NCBI GenBank assembly: GCA_913774725.1
Contig: CAJYIG010000291.1
Coordinates: forward strand, 1-13,046
From: an uncultured Curtobacterium sp.
GTDB lineage: Bacteria; Actinomycetota; Actinomycetes; Actinomycetales; Microbacteriaceae
Length of the DNA stretch: 13,046 nucleotides
Reading direction: 5' to 3'
A program made the translations under genes and the position numbers. Numbering within the stretch: position 1 is the first letter of the stretch; every line of letters begins with the position of its first letter. This document shows positions 1 to 5,537 of the stretch, piece by piece. A model generated the notes under the pieces. It was not told where the DNA came from. It worked only from the letters and a program-made list of their open reading frames with translations, and did not search any database.

Positions 1-58
1 CGTCGCCCTCGACCTGGGGCTCGCGGTCCTCGGGCACGTTGTCCTTCGGGTCCGTCAT
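1..58 (-). CDS. grpE: GrpE, nucleotide exchange factor for DnaK (N-terminal fragment)
   Basis: Only the first 19 codons are inside the window; the gene runs off the left edge. The visible peptide begins MTDPKDNVPEDREPQVEG, an acidic, disordered start of the kind common in actinobacterial GrpE. The ATG (56-58 on the plus strand, read in reverse) lies 2 bp after the dnaK stop codon, so the two genes are co-transcribed and probably translationally coupled. GrpE is a dimeric co-chaperone that drives ADP release from DnaK in the cytoplasm. The identification rests mainly on position, because dnaK-grpE-dnaJ-hspR is the usual actinobacterial order, and on the acidic start; no diagnostic GrpE domain is visible. 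Regulation would be shared with dnaK through the HspR/HAIR sites upstream of dnaK. Confidence 0.8.
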   Translation of the reverse strand, partial: MTDPKDNVPEDREPQVEGD

Positions 59-60
59 CG

Positions 61-1923
61 TTACTTCTTGTCCTTGTCGTCCTCGTCGTCCACGACCTCG
101 GCGTCGACGATGTCCTCGTCGTCCTGCGTCGCCTGGTCGCCGGCCGGCTGCTCGCCGCCGGCCGCTGGAGCGTCCTGCTGGGCGTAGATGGCCTGGCCGA
201 GCTTGCCCTGCGACTCGTTGAGCTTGTCGAAGGCGGTCTTCACGGCCTCGTCGTCGTCACCCGCGAGGGCCGACTTGAGGGTGTCGACGTCCGCCTGCAC
301 CTCGGACTTGACGTCCGCGGGGAGCTTCTCGTCGTTCTCCTTGATGAGCTTCTCGATCGAGTAGACGAGCTGCTCGGCCTGGTTGCGACGCTCGTTGGCC
401 TCGCGGCGGGCCTTGTCCTCGGCGGCGTGCTCTTCCGCTTCGCGGACCATGCGCTCGATGTCCTCCTTCGGCAGCGATGAGCCGCCGGAGATGACCATCG
501 ACTGCTCCTTGCCGGTGCCCTTGTCCTTCGCGGACACGTGCACGATGCCGTTCGCGTCGATGTCGAACGTGACCTCGACCTGCGGGACACCACGGGGAGC
601 CGGGGCGATGCCGGTCAGCTCGAAGGTGCCGAGCGGCTTGTTGTCGCGGGTGAACTCACGCTCACCCTGGAAGACCTGGATCGCGACCGACGGCTGGTTG
701 TCGTCGGCGGTCGTGAAGGTCTCGCTGCGCTTGGTCGGGATCGCGGTGTTGCGGTCGATGAGCTTCGTCATCAGGCCGCCCTTGGTCTCGATGCCGAGGG
801 ACAGCGGGGTGACGTCGATGAGCAGGACGTCCTTGCGCTCGCCCTTCAGGACACCGGCCTGCAGCGCGGCACCGACGGCGACGACCTCGTCCGGGTTGAC
901 GCCCTGGTTCGGCTGCTTGCCACCGGTCAGGCTCTTGACGACCTCGGCCACGGCGGGCATGCGGGTCGAGCCACCGACGAGCACGACGTGCGCGATGTCG
1001 TTGACCGAGACACCCGCCTCCTTGATGACGTCGTTGAACGGCTTCTTCGTGCGGTCGAGCAGGTCCGAGGTCATCTGCTCGAACTGTGCGCGCGAGATGG
1101 TCTCGTCGAGGTTCAGCGGGCCCTCGGCCGTCAGCGTCAGGTACGGGAGCTGGATGTTCGCCGACATCTGCGACGAGAGCTCCTTCTTCGCCTGCTCGGC
1201 GGCTTCCTTCAGGCGCTGCTTCGCGATCTTGTCCGTGGACAGGTCGACACCGTGCTCTTCCTTGAACTTCTTGACGAGGTGGTCGACGATGCGCTGGTCC
1301 CAGTCGTCGCCGCCGAGGCGGTTGTCGCCCGAGGTCGCGCGGACCTGGATCGTGGAGAAGTCGTCGTCCTTGCCCACCTCGAGCAGGGAGACGTCGAACG
1401 TGCCGCCACCGAGGTCGAAGACCAGGATGAGCTCGTCCTCCTTGCCCTTGTCGAGGCCGTACGCCAGCGCAGCCGCGGTCGGCTCGTTGATGATGCGGAG
1501 GACGTTGAGGCCGGCGATCTCACCGGCGTCCTTCGTGGCCTGGCGCTCGGCGTCGTTGAAGTACGCCGGGACGGTGATGACCGCGTCGGTGACGTCCTCG
1601 CCGAGGTACTGCTCGGCGTCGCGCTTGAGCTTGCCGAGGGTACGGGCGGAGATCTCCTGCGGCGTGTAGCTCTTGCCGTCGATGTCGACCTTCCAGTCGG
1701 TACCGATGTGGCGCTTGACGCTCGCGATGGTGCGGTCGACGTTCGTGACGGCCTGGCGCTTCGCGGTCTCGCCGACCAGGACCTCGCCGTCCTTCGTGAA
1801 CGCGACGATCGACGGCGTGGTGCGGAGGCCCTCGGCGTTCGCGATGACGGTGGGCTCGCCACCCTCGAGAACGCTGACGACCGAGTTCGTGGTGCCGAGG
1901 TCGATGCCTACTGCACGTCCCAT
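61..1923 (-). CDS. dnaK: Molecular chaperone DnaK (Hsp70)
   Basis: This is a complete 620-residue Hsp70, the usual length. It binds exposed hydrophobic peptides in an ATP-controlled cycle with DnaJ and GrpE in the cytoplasm. Visible Hsp70 signatures are the phosphate-1 loop GIDLGTTNS (residues 6-14), [12 protein letters not shown] (145-156), the phosphate-2 loop [12 protein letters not shown] (168-179) and [10 protein letters not shown] (314-323). The interdomain linker ([13 protein letters not shown]) and substrate-binding domain follow, and the protein ends in a low-complexity acidic tail (DEDDKDKK). I chose the ATG at 1921-1923 because it gives the canonical [10 protein letters not shown] start and has a good ribosome site (GAAGGAGC, 9-10 bases upstream). 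The frame stays open 22 codons further upstream, but that stretch covers the HAIR operator and is not Hsp70-like. grpE follows 2 bp downstream. Heat-shock control by HspR is inferred from the operators at 1974-1994 and 2036-2056. Confidence 0.98.
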   Translation of the reverse strand: MGRAVGIDLGTTNSVVSVLEGGEPTVIANAEGLRTTPSIVAFTKDGEVLVGETAKRQAVTNVDRTIASVKRHIGTDWKVDIDGKSYTPQEISARTLGKLKRDAEQYLGEDVTDAVITVPAYFNDAERQATKDAGEIAGLNVLRIINEPTAAALAYGLDKGKEDELILVFDLGGGTFDVSLLEVGKDDDFSTIQVRATSGDNRLGGDDWDQRIVDHLVKKFKEEHGVDLSTDKIAKQRLKEAAEQAKKELSSQMSANIQLPYLTLTAEGPLNLDETISRAQFEQMTSDLLDRTKKPFNDVIKEAGVSVNDIAHVVLVGGSTRMPAVAEVVKSLTGGKQPNQGVNPDEVVAVGAALQAGVLKGERKDVLLIDVTPLSLGIETKGGLMTKLIDRNTAIPTKRSETFTTADDNQPSVAIQVFQGEREFTRDNKPLGTFELTGIAPAPRGVPQVEVTFDIDANGIVHVSAKDKGTGKEQSMVISGGSSLPKEDIERMVREAEEHAAEDKARREANERRNQAEQLVYSIEKLIKENDEKLPADVKSEVQADVDTLKSALAGDDDEAVKTAFDKLNESQGKLGQAIYAQQDAPAAGGEQPAGDQATQDDEDIVDAEVVDDEDDKDKK

Positions 1924-1973
1924 GTGTTGGTGCTCCTTCGGTTGGGGTGCTGTCTTGTTGAAGCCTACGCGGA

Positions 1974-1994
1974 GTTGCGTCCGCTGCACTCAAG
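1974..1994 (-). promoter_or_regulatory. HAIR element (HspR operator) 1, proximal to dnaK
   Basis: On the plus strand the site reads GTTGCGT, seven bases, ACTCAAG. The known HAIR consensus is CTTGAGT-N7-ACTCAAG; the right half matches 7/7 and the left half 5/7, with exactly the expected spacing. It begins at the last two bases of the -10 box and covers the predicted dnaK start of transcription, where a bound repressor would block initiation. HspR repression of dnaK operons through HAIR is established in Streptomyces, Mycobacterium and relatives; its action here is inferred. Confidence 0.82.
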
Positions 1995-2020
1995 TTTACT
2001 CAGGGACCGGCGGGAGTCAA
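1993..2020 (-). promoter_or_regulatory. Promoter of the dnaK-grpE operon
   Basis: Reading the minus strand, TTGACT (2020-2015) is followed after 16 bases by TAAACT (1998-1993). The -35 matches the housekeeping consensus at 5 of 6 positions and the -10 at 4 of 6. Transcription would start near 1986, giving a leader of about 60 nt. The -10 overlaps HAIR element 1, as expected of an HspR-repressed promoter. Confidence 0.62.
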
Positions 2021-2035
2021 GCGCGCAGGGGCGAA

Positions 2036-2056
2036 GTTGCGTCGAGGTGGCGCAAG
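2036..2056 (-). promoter_or_regulatory. HAIR-like element 2, upstream of the dnaK promoter
   Basis: The plus strand reads GTTGCGT, seven bases, GCGCAAG. It is an inverted repeat with the same 7-N7-7 layout as HAIR element 1, and its left half is identical to that of element 1. Each half matches the HAIR consensus at 5 of 7. It lies about 15 bp upstream of the -35 box and about 25 bp upstream of the -35 of the divergent plus-strand promoter. It is a plausible second HspR site; function is inferred. Confidence 0.5.
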
Positions 2057-2082
2057 TCCCTGTAGTCATCGCACTCGGCAGG

Positions 2083-2112
2083 TTTACAGCGTGTGCATGT
2101 GATATTTATTAC
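2083..2112 (+). promoter_or_regulatory. Candidate promoter for the secreted Ig-like protein gene
   Basis: TTTACA (2083-2088; 5 of 6 to the -35 consensus) is followed after 18 bases by TATTAC (2107-2112; 4 of 6). It lies in an A/T-rich island (2096-2120) that is very unusual in this roughly 70% G+C sequence. Transcription would begin near 2119, about 50 nt before the ATG at 2171. This is a prediction from sequence only. Confidence 0.45.
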
Positions 2113-2126
2113 TCCTTGTGTGAGAC

Positions 2127-2144
2127 GCCGCTGCTCCCAGCGGC
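2127..2144 (+). promoter_or_regulatory. Leader hairpin in the 5' UTR of the secreted protein gene
   Basis: GCCGCTG (2127-2133) and CAGCGGC (2138-2144) form a perfect 7-bp stem with a 4-nt CTCC loop. It would sit about 8 nt after the predicted transcription start and end 26 nt before the ATG. No plus-strand gene lies upstream and no T-run follows, so it is not an ordinary gene-end terminator. It may stabilise the mRNA 5' end or act as a regulatory stem. Confidence 0.4.
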
Positions 2145-2170
2145 CCGATCCCGAAAGACACCTCATTCAC

Positions 2171-3403
2171 ATGAAGTCATTCCTTCGAGCTGCGGCCGCG
2201 ACCGGCGTCGCCGCAGCCACCCTGGCCGCGGGGCTGAGCATCGCGCCGGCCGCCCAGGCGGACGACCTCGAGCTCGGAACACCCATCTCCTTCCCGAGCG
2301 CCTGGAAGGCCCAGGACGGCTACTACGCCGCGCGTGAATACCCCCATTCCCCAGAGTACGTGTACCGATACGCCGACCAGGCTTCGCTGCCGTCGGACAT
2401 AAACAACTTCATTTTCATTCCGGCGAAGGGCACGGATTGGGGCATCCTGGTATCGACCTTCGATCTTCACTGCGCATACAGGAACGTCGCGGCCTCTGCG
2501 CCAGAGATGTACTACGCGAGCTGGACCCGCGAAAAGTGCCTCGAGGCGGCCGCAAGCAGTGCATCGTCCATCTACCGGTGGAAGCTCGAAGGAGGGATTC
2601 CTGTGAGCGACGGCTGGGGAATTTCATCGAAGCTCCAGTCGAATGCGTTCCTCAGGCTGACCCAGGACCGGAACGAGTGGGCCCAGCCTGCATTCTTGAC
2701 TGCAACCGTGCGGGAGCAGAACGTCGAGGCGGGAACGGCGAAGCTGGTCGACGGGGTCGCCCCGGAAGGTGCGGACTCGGTGGAGGTGTCGTGGAAGACC
2801 GCCGACGGTGCAACGAAGTCGAAGAACGTCACCGTGAAGGAGGACGGCACCTGGTCGCGTGACCTCGACGAGCTGGCGCTGGGCAAGACGACGGTGCACC
2901 TCGAGGCCTTCGCCGGCAACGAGAGCGTGGCCGAGTCCGACGTCGAGGTCGACCTGGCCGTGTCCGACCTGACCGCGAACGCCGCGTTCAGCGACGACGT
3001 CGACGAGGTCGCGCACATCACCGGTACCGCGACGCCGAACAGCTCGGTCGTCGCGTTCCACGGCGAGCGGCAGATCCAGACCACGATGGCCGACGCCGAG
3101 GGCAAGTACTCCCTGGCGATCAACCCGCCGAACGTCGGCGGCCCGTACGACGTGCGCGTCGAGCAGCGCATCCGCGGCCAGGTGGCGAACTCGGCCGAGG
3201 TGCAGCTCGACTACGGCACCGCCGTGTCGATCACCGGCCCCGAGGACGGCGCGACCCTCGACCCGGGCGACGACCTCGTGGTCCGCGGCAACGCGCAGCC
3301 CGGTGCGAAGCTGAAGATCTACGAGCAGGGCAAGGCCGACGCCCCCCCTCAAGGAGCTCACCGTCGGCACCAACGGCACCTACCGCGCCGTCATCGACGG
3401 TGA
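2171..3403 (+). CDS. 5' part of the split secreted protein, as read: 410-residue truncated product
   Basis: Read literally, the gene gives 410 residues: signal peptide, N-terminal Tyr/Trp-rich domain, two complete Ig-like modules and half of a third. The last 17 residues (QGAHRRHQ and onward) come from the wrong frame after the C7 tract and are Arg/His-rich, unlike the rest. The stop is TGA at 3401-3403. The N-terminal domain lies in DNA of lower G+C than its surroundings: 30 of 60 bases are G/C at 2401-2460, against about 43 of 60 at 3781-3840. A truncated secreted protein could still be made and might keep N-terminal domain function. Confidence 0.55.
   Translation: MKSFLRAAAATGVAAATLAAGLSIAPAAQADDLELGTPISFPSAWKAQDGYYAAREYPHSPEYVYRYADQASLPSDINNFIFIPAKGTDWGILVSTFDLHCAYRNVAASAPEMYYASWTREKCLEAAASSASSIYRWKLEGGIPVSDGWGISSKLQSNAFLRLTQDRNEWAQPAFLTATVREQNVEAGTAKLVDGVAPEGADSVEVSWKTADGATKSKNVTVKEDGTWSRDLDELALGKTTVHLEAFAGNESVAESDVEVDLAVSDLTANAAFSDDVDEVAHITGTATPNSSVVAFHGERQIQTTMADAEGKYSLAINPPNVGGPYDVRVEQRIRGQVANSAEVQLDYGTAVSITGPEDGATLDPGDDLVVRGNAQPGAKLKIYEQGKADAPPQGAHRRHQRHLPRRHRR
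3342..3348 (+). other. C7 homopolymer at the frame break
   Basis: In the upstream frame the codons are GCC-CCC-CCT, residues 391-393. Removing one C gives GCC-CCC-CTC-AAG-GAG and continues the Ig-like fold with LKELTVGTNGTYRAV in a frame open to 4889. The repair therefore needs a one-base deletion or a +1 shift. The tract is the obvious point for slippage in replication, transcription, translation or base calling. Confidence 0.75.
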
Positions 3404-4889
3404 CGTCCTCGAGGACCGTGAGTACAGGCTCGTCGTCACCGGCGTCTCGAAGGGGTACAACGTCACCTCCGCCGAGGTCACGATCAACCCCGGCAAGTCG
3501 ACCGTGAAGCAGCCCACCGCGCAGGTCGGGTTCGACGCGGACGTGACGCAGAAGGCCGTGGTCTCGGGTGAGGGTGCCGCCGGTGCGACGATCACCGTGA
3601 AGAACGGCTCGGACACACTCGGCAGCACCCGCGTCGCGGACGACGGCACGTGGTCGCTCCCGATCGACCCGATCGGCCCGGGCCAGCACACCCTGACCGT
3701 CGAGCAGACCGGCATCGACGGCACGCAGACCACCACCGCCGTCGCCGACTTCGGCGCCGCCGTGTCGATCGACGCGCCGGAGACGTTCGCCGCCGGCGCG
3801 ATGACGGTGACCGGACAGTCCTCCGCGGGAGCCCAGGTCACGATCGTGTCCGGTGGCAAGCAGATCGACTCGTTCACCGTCTCGAACGCGGACGGTTCCT
3901 TCAGCCGAGACCTCACGGGTCTGGGCTCGGGGAAGATCGAGCTCGAGGTGACCGCGAAGTCGAAGGGCGGGCTGACGACCGAGACCACCGCGTCCTCGAC
4001 CGCCCCGATCGTCGCCGAGTCCGTCCAGATCAGTTCGCACGTCAAGAACGGGACGTTCATGCCCGGTGAGCAGCTCTTCACCGGCCGCGGGACCGTCGGT
4101 GCGACGATCACGTTCAACGTGCACGGGTTCCGCAACCCCGAGTACAACATGACGACGACCGTGGACCAGTTCGGCAACTGGCAGATCCGCCGCGGGCTCG
4201 CCGACACCACCTACCCCCTGCTGTCCGTGAAGCAGACGCCGCAGGCCGGCGTGGTCAACGAGCTCACCAACTGGAACCTGCGTCCCTACGACGGCATCGG
4301 CCAGCCGGGTGACCTCGAGCTGACGAACTTCAAGGACGGCGACTTCTTCAACCCGGGCGACCAGGTCTTCGCAGGCATGGCGACCCCCGGCGCGACGATC
4401 GTGTTCAACCCGTTCGGCCTGGACAACCCCGCGGTCGAGTCGTACAACATCGTCACCAAGGCCGACGAGACGACCGGGAAGTGGGAGATCCGCCGCGCCC
4501 TGGCGAACACGAACTACGACCAGATCGGGGTCCGTCAGGAGCCTGCGGCCGAGGGCAAGGTCAACCAGATCAACAACATCCGTGTCGCTCCGTACGGATG
4601 GATCGGGAAGCCGGCGGACCTGACGGTCACGAGCCCGACGGCGGACAGCACGGCTCCCGCCGGTGTCCAGACCTTCACCGGCACCGCGACCCCGGGCACC
4701 CGGGTGACGGTCTACGTCTGGGGCGACAACCCGACGAACCCCGCGACCGCCATCGCGAACGCGCGCGGCCAGTGGACGATCAACCGCGGGATGGGCGCGT
4801 ACCCCGTGAAGTACAACGTGCGCGTCGTCCAGGAGAACGCCGGCGACAAGATCGACACCGTCCGCGTGCCCCTCACCATCACCGAGTAA
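3351..4889 (+). CDS. 3' part of the split secreted protein: C-terminal Ig-like modules without own start
   Basis: This frame continues the protein directly after the C7 tract. It encodes the rest of module 3, modules 4 and 5 (ending near 4022), and three related C-terminal modules to the TAA at 4887-4889. I see no convincing ribosome site or ATG near its beginning; the first candidates (GTG 3504 and later) start inside the Ig-like array and give no signal peptide. It is therefore unlikely to be an independent secreted protein and is best read as the displaced second half of the gene that starts at 2171. The frame is intact over more than 500 codons with typical high-G+C third positions, so decay, if real, is recent. 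Confidence 0.5.
   Translation, partial: KELTVGTNGTYRAVIDGDVLEDREYRLVVTGVSKGYNVTSAEVTINPGKSTVKQPTAQVGFDADVTQKAVVSGEGAAGATITVKNGSDTLGSTRVADDGTWSLPIDPIGPGQHTLTVEQTGIDGTQTTTAVADFGAAVSIDAPETFAAGAMTVTGQSSAGAQVTIVSGGKQIDSFTVSNADGSFSRDLTGLGSGKIELEVTAKSKGGLTTETTASSTAPIVAESVQISSHVKNGTFMPGEQLFTGRGTVGATITFNVHGFRNPEYNMTTTVDQFGNWQIRRGLADTTYPLLSVKQTPQAGVVNELTNWNLRPYDGIGQPGDLELTNFKDGDFFNPGDQVFAGMATPGATIVFNPFGLDNPAVESYNIVTKADETTGKWEIRRALANTNYDQIGVRQEPAAEGKVNQINNIRVAPYGWIGKPADLTVTSPTADSTAPAGVQTFTGTATPGTRVTVYVWGDNPTNPATAIANARGQWTINRGMGAYPVKYNVRVVQENAGDKIDTVRVPLTITE
4023..4886 (+). repeat. Three tandem protein repeats at the C-terminus (4023-4310, 4311-4616, 4617-4886)
   Basis: Three units of about 96, 102 and 90 codons share an order of motifs. 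First comes an opening strand followed by a PGEQLFTG/PGDQVFAG/AGVQTFTG turn. A G(A/T)xGATIxF strand with a G-F/L-x-NP segment follows. Last comes a closing GxWxIxRGxA motif, seen as GNWQIRRGLA, GKWEIRRALA and GQWTINRGMG. Units 1 and 2 both end in PYDGIGQPGDL / PYGWIGKPADL linkers. The similarity is at protein level; the DNA has diverged, so this is an old duplication. Confidence 0.75.
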
Positions 4890-4900
4890 CACCCTCCCCT

Positions 4901-4937
4901 CGGCGGCTGGTCGGAGCACGTCTCCGATCAGCCGCCG
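4901..4937 (+). terminator. Hairpin terminator after the secreted protein gene
   Basis: A 16-bp stem (4901-4916 with 4922-4937; a single G-T pair interrupts perfect complementarity) closes a 5-nt loop, starting 11 bases after the TAA. No T-tract follows, which is common for terminators in high-G+C actinobacteria. Confidence 0.75.
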
Positions 4938-4978
4938 ACCAACGACCGCAGGCCCGACACGACCCTCGAAGGACGACC

Positions 4979-5407
4979 ATGCCGATCCGTTGCAGCGCTG
5001 TGGCGCTCGTCACCGCCACCATGACCGCGCTCCTGCTCACCGGCTGCTCCGCGCAGCAGACCGATCCCACCGGTGTGACGCCGACACCCACCGCCACCGC
5101 CACCGCTCCGATCCCGGACCCTGGTGCACCCGCGGCCTACGACAACGCCTGCGACGGCAAGCAGGCCATCGTGAGCGGCGAGCACGTGAAGCGCTCGATC
5201 GACCACTGCGATGCCGTTGCCGTCACCGCCGCCGGGAGCACGATCACCATCGGTGAGACCGGCAGCCTCGTCGTCGAGGGCAGTGACAACACCATCACCG
5301 TCGCGTCGGTCGACTCCGTCATGCTGCTCGGCTCCAACAACACGGTGCGGGTCGAGTCCGGCACCCCCCAGGTCGACGACCAGGGGGCGGGCAACACCGT
5401 GCGCTGA
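4979..5407 (+). CDS. DUF3060-type lipoprotein
   Basis: This is a 142-residue protein with a lipoprotein signal peptide: positively charged start, hydrophobic stretch and lipobox LLTGC with the acylated Cys at position 23. A Thr/Pro-rich spacer (24-50) precedes a compact domain of short beta segments with Gly-Asn-Asn turns (GSDNTITV, GSNNTVRV, GAGNTVR), the pattern of DUF3060 proteins. Cys58 and Cys77 could form a disulfide. The ATG at 4979 has a good ribosome site (GAAGGACG, 6-7 bases upstream). The frame is open far upstream, but that part overlaps the secreted-protein gene and the hairpin terminator and has no signal peptide. Terminators lie on both sides, so it is probably transcribed alone, although I see no clear promoter in the short gap. 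Function is unknown; the likely location is the outer face of the cytoplasmic membrane. Confidence 0.88.
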   Translation: MPIRCSAVALVTATMTALLLTGCSAQQTDPTGVTPTPTATATAPIPDPGAPAAYDNACDGKQAIVSGEHVKRSIDHCDAVAVTAAGSTITIGETGSLVVEGSDNTITVASVDSVMLLGSNNTVRVESGTPQVDDQGAGNTVR

Positions 5408-5427
5408 TCGTCCTCGACGATCCGAAT

Positions 5428-5459
5428 CGAAGGCCGACCGGGGAACCGGTCGGCCTTCG
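5428..5459 (+). terminator. Strong intrinsic terminator after the lipoprotein gene
   Basis: A perfect 14-bp stem (5428-5441 with 5446-5459) is capped by a GGAA loop of the GNRA type and followed by TGGTTTCC with a short T-run. It starts 20 bases after the TGA and separates the lipoprotein gene from the polysaccharide locus. Confidence 0.88.
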
Positions 5460-5537
5460 TGGTTTCCGCTTCCGGGATCTTCCTACTTCATATTTCACAT
5501 GCGATGCTTTGTGCACCGACTCGACGACAGGACTGGT
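5460..5537 (+). promoter_or_regulatory. Probable promoter/leader region of the polysaccharide operon
   Basis: This 78-base gap lies between a terminator and the first gene of a long operon, so transcription should start here. It contains an A/T-rich island (5480-5511) with CATATT (5489-5494, 4 of 6 to the -10 consensus), but no good -35 at normal spacing. The ATATTTCACATGC at 5490-5502 resembles, in inverse orientation, GCATGTGATATT in the leader of the secreted-protein gene. No exact promoter can be assigned. Confidence 0.35.

Larger units (their letters stand above)
2171..4889 (+). pseudogene. Large secreted multi-domain Ig-like protein, frameshifted in a C7 tract
   Basis: Two open frames join into one 905-residue protein if a single C is removed from the seven-C run at 3342-3348. 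Residues 1-30 form a signal peptide (MKSFLR, an Ala-rich hydrophobic core, cleavage after APAAQA). Residues 31-175 form a globular domain I do not recognise, rich in Tyr/Trp, with a Cys pair at 101 and 123. About eight beta-sandwich modules of 80-100 residues follow; these resemble bacterial Ig-like domains, with repeated DGTW/DGSF turns and GTATPG-like motifs. There is no LPXTG, C-terminal membrane segment or lipobox, so the product would be released or held non-covalently. ATG 2171 was chosen because it opens the signal peptide; the ribosome site (GAAAGA) is weak. Adhesion or polysaccharide binding is suggested only by the neighbouring polysaccharide locus. The break may be a real mutation, phase variation or a sequencing error. 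Confidence 0.8.

Noticed and set aside
1924..2060. CIRCE element (HrcA operator) upstream of dnaK
   Set aside because: The TTAGCACTC-N9-GAGTGCTAA pattern is not present; the inverted repeats found fit HAIR instead.
2101..2120. CRP/GlxR operator at TGTGATATTTATTACT
   Set aside because: Only the left TGTGA half is good; the right half matches 3 of 5, so it is kept only as part of the shared-motif observation.
2093..2170. Upstream in-frame start (GTG 2093) for the secreted protein
   Set aside because: It would put 26 Arg/His-rich residues before a perfect signal peptide, would overlap the predicted promoter and has no ribosome site.
383..2337. Long plus-strand open frames opposite dnaK
   Set aside because: They mirror the codon structure of dnaK in high-G+C DNA; translations are Arg/Ser- or Asp/Val/Leu-rich without domains, and dnaK itself is certain.
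3335..3355. Programmed -1 frameshift at C-CCC-CCT
   Set aside because: The heptamer has the right form, but the downstream coding frame needs a +1 shift (or one base fewer), so -1 slippage would not restore the protein.
3231..4919. 562-codon minus-strand open frame opposite the secreted protein gene
   Set aside because: Arg/Asp/Val-rich shadow of the plus-strand gene, with no motif or ribosome site. The plus strand carries the Ig-like pattern and signal peptide.
4481..4978. N-terminal extension of the lipoprotein frame
   Set aside because: The region is the other-frame shadow of the secreted protein and runs through the hairpin terminator; the lipobox requires the start at 4979.
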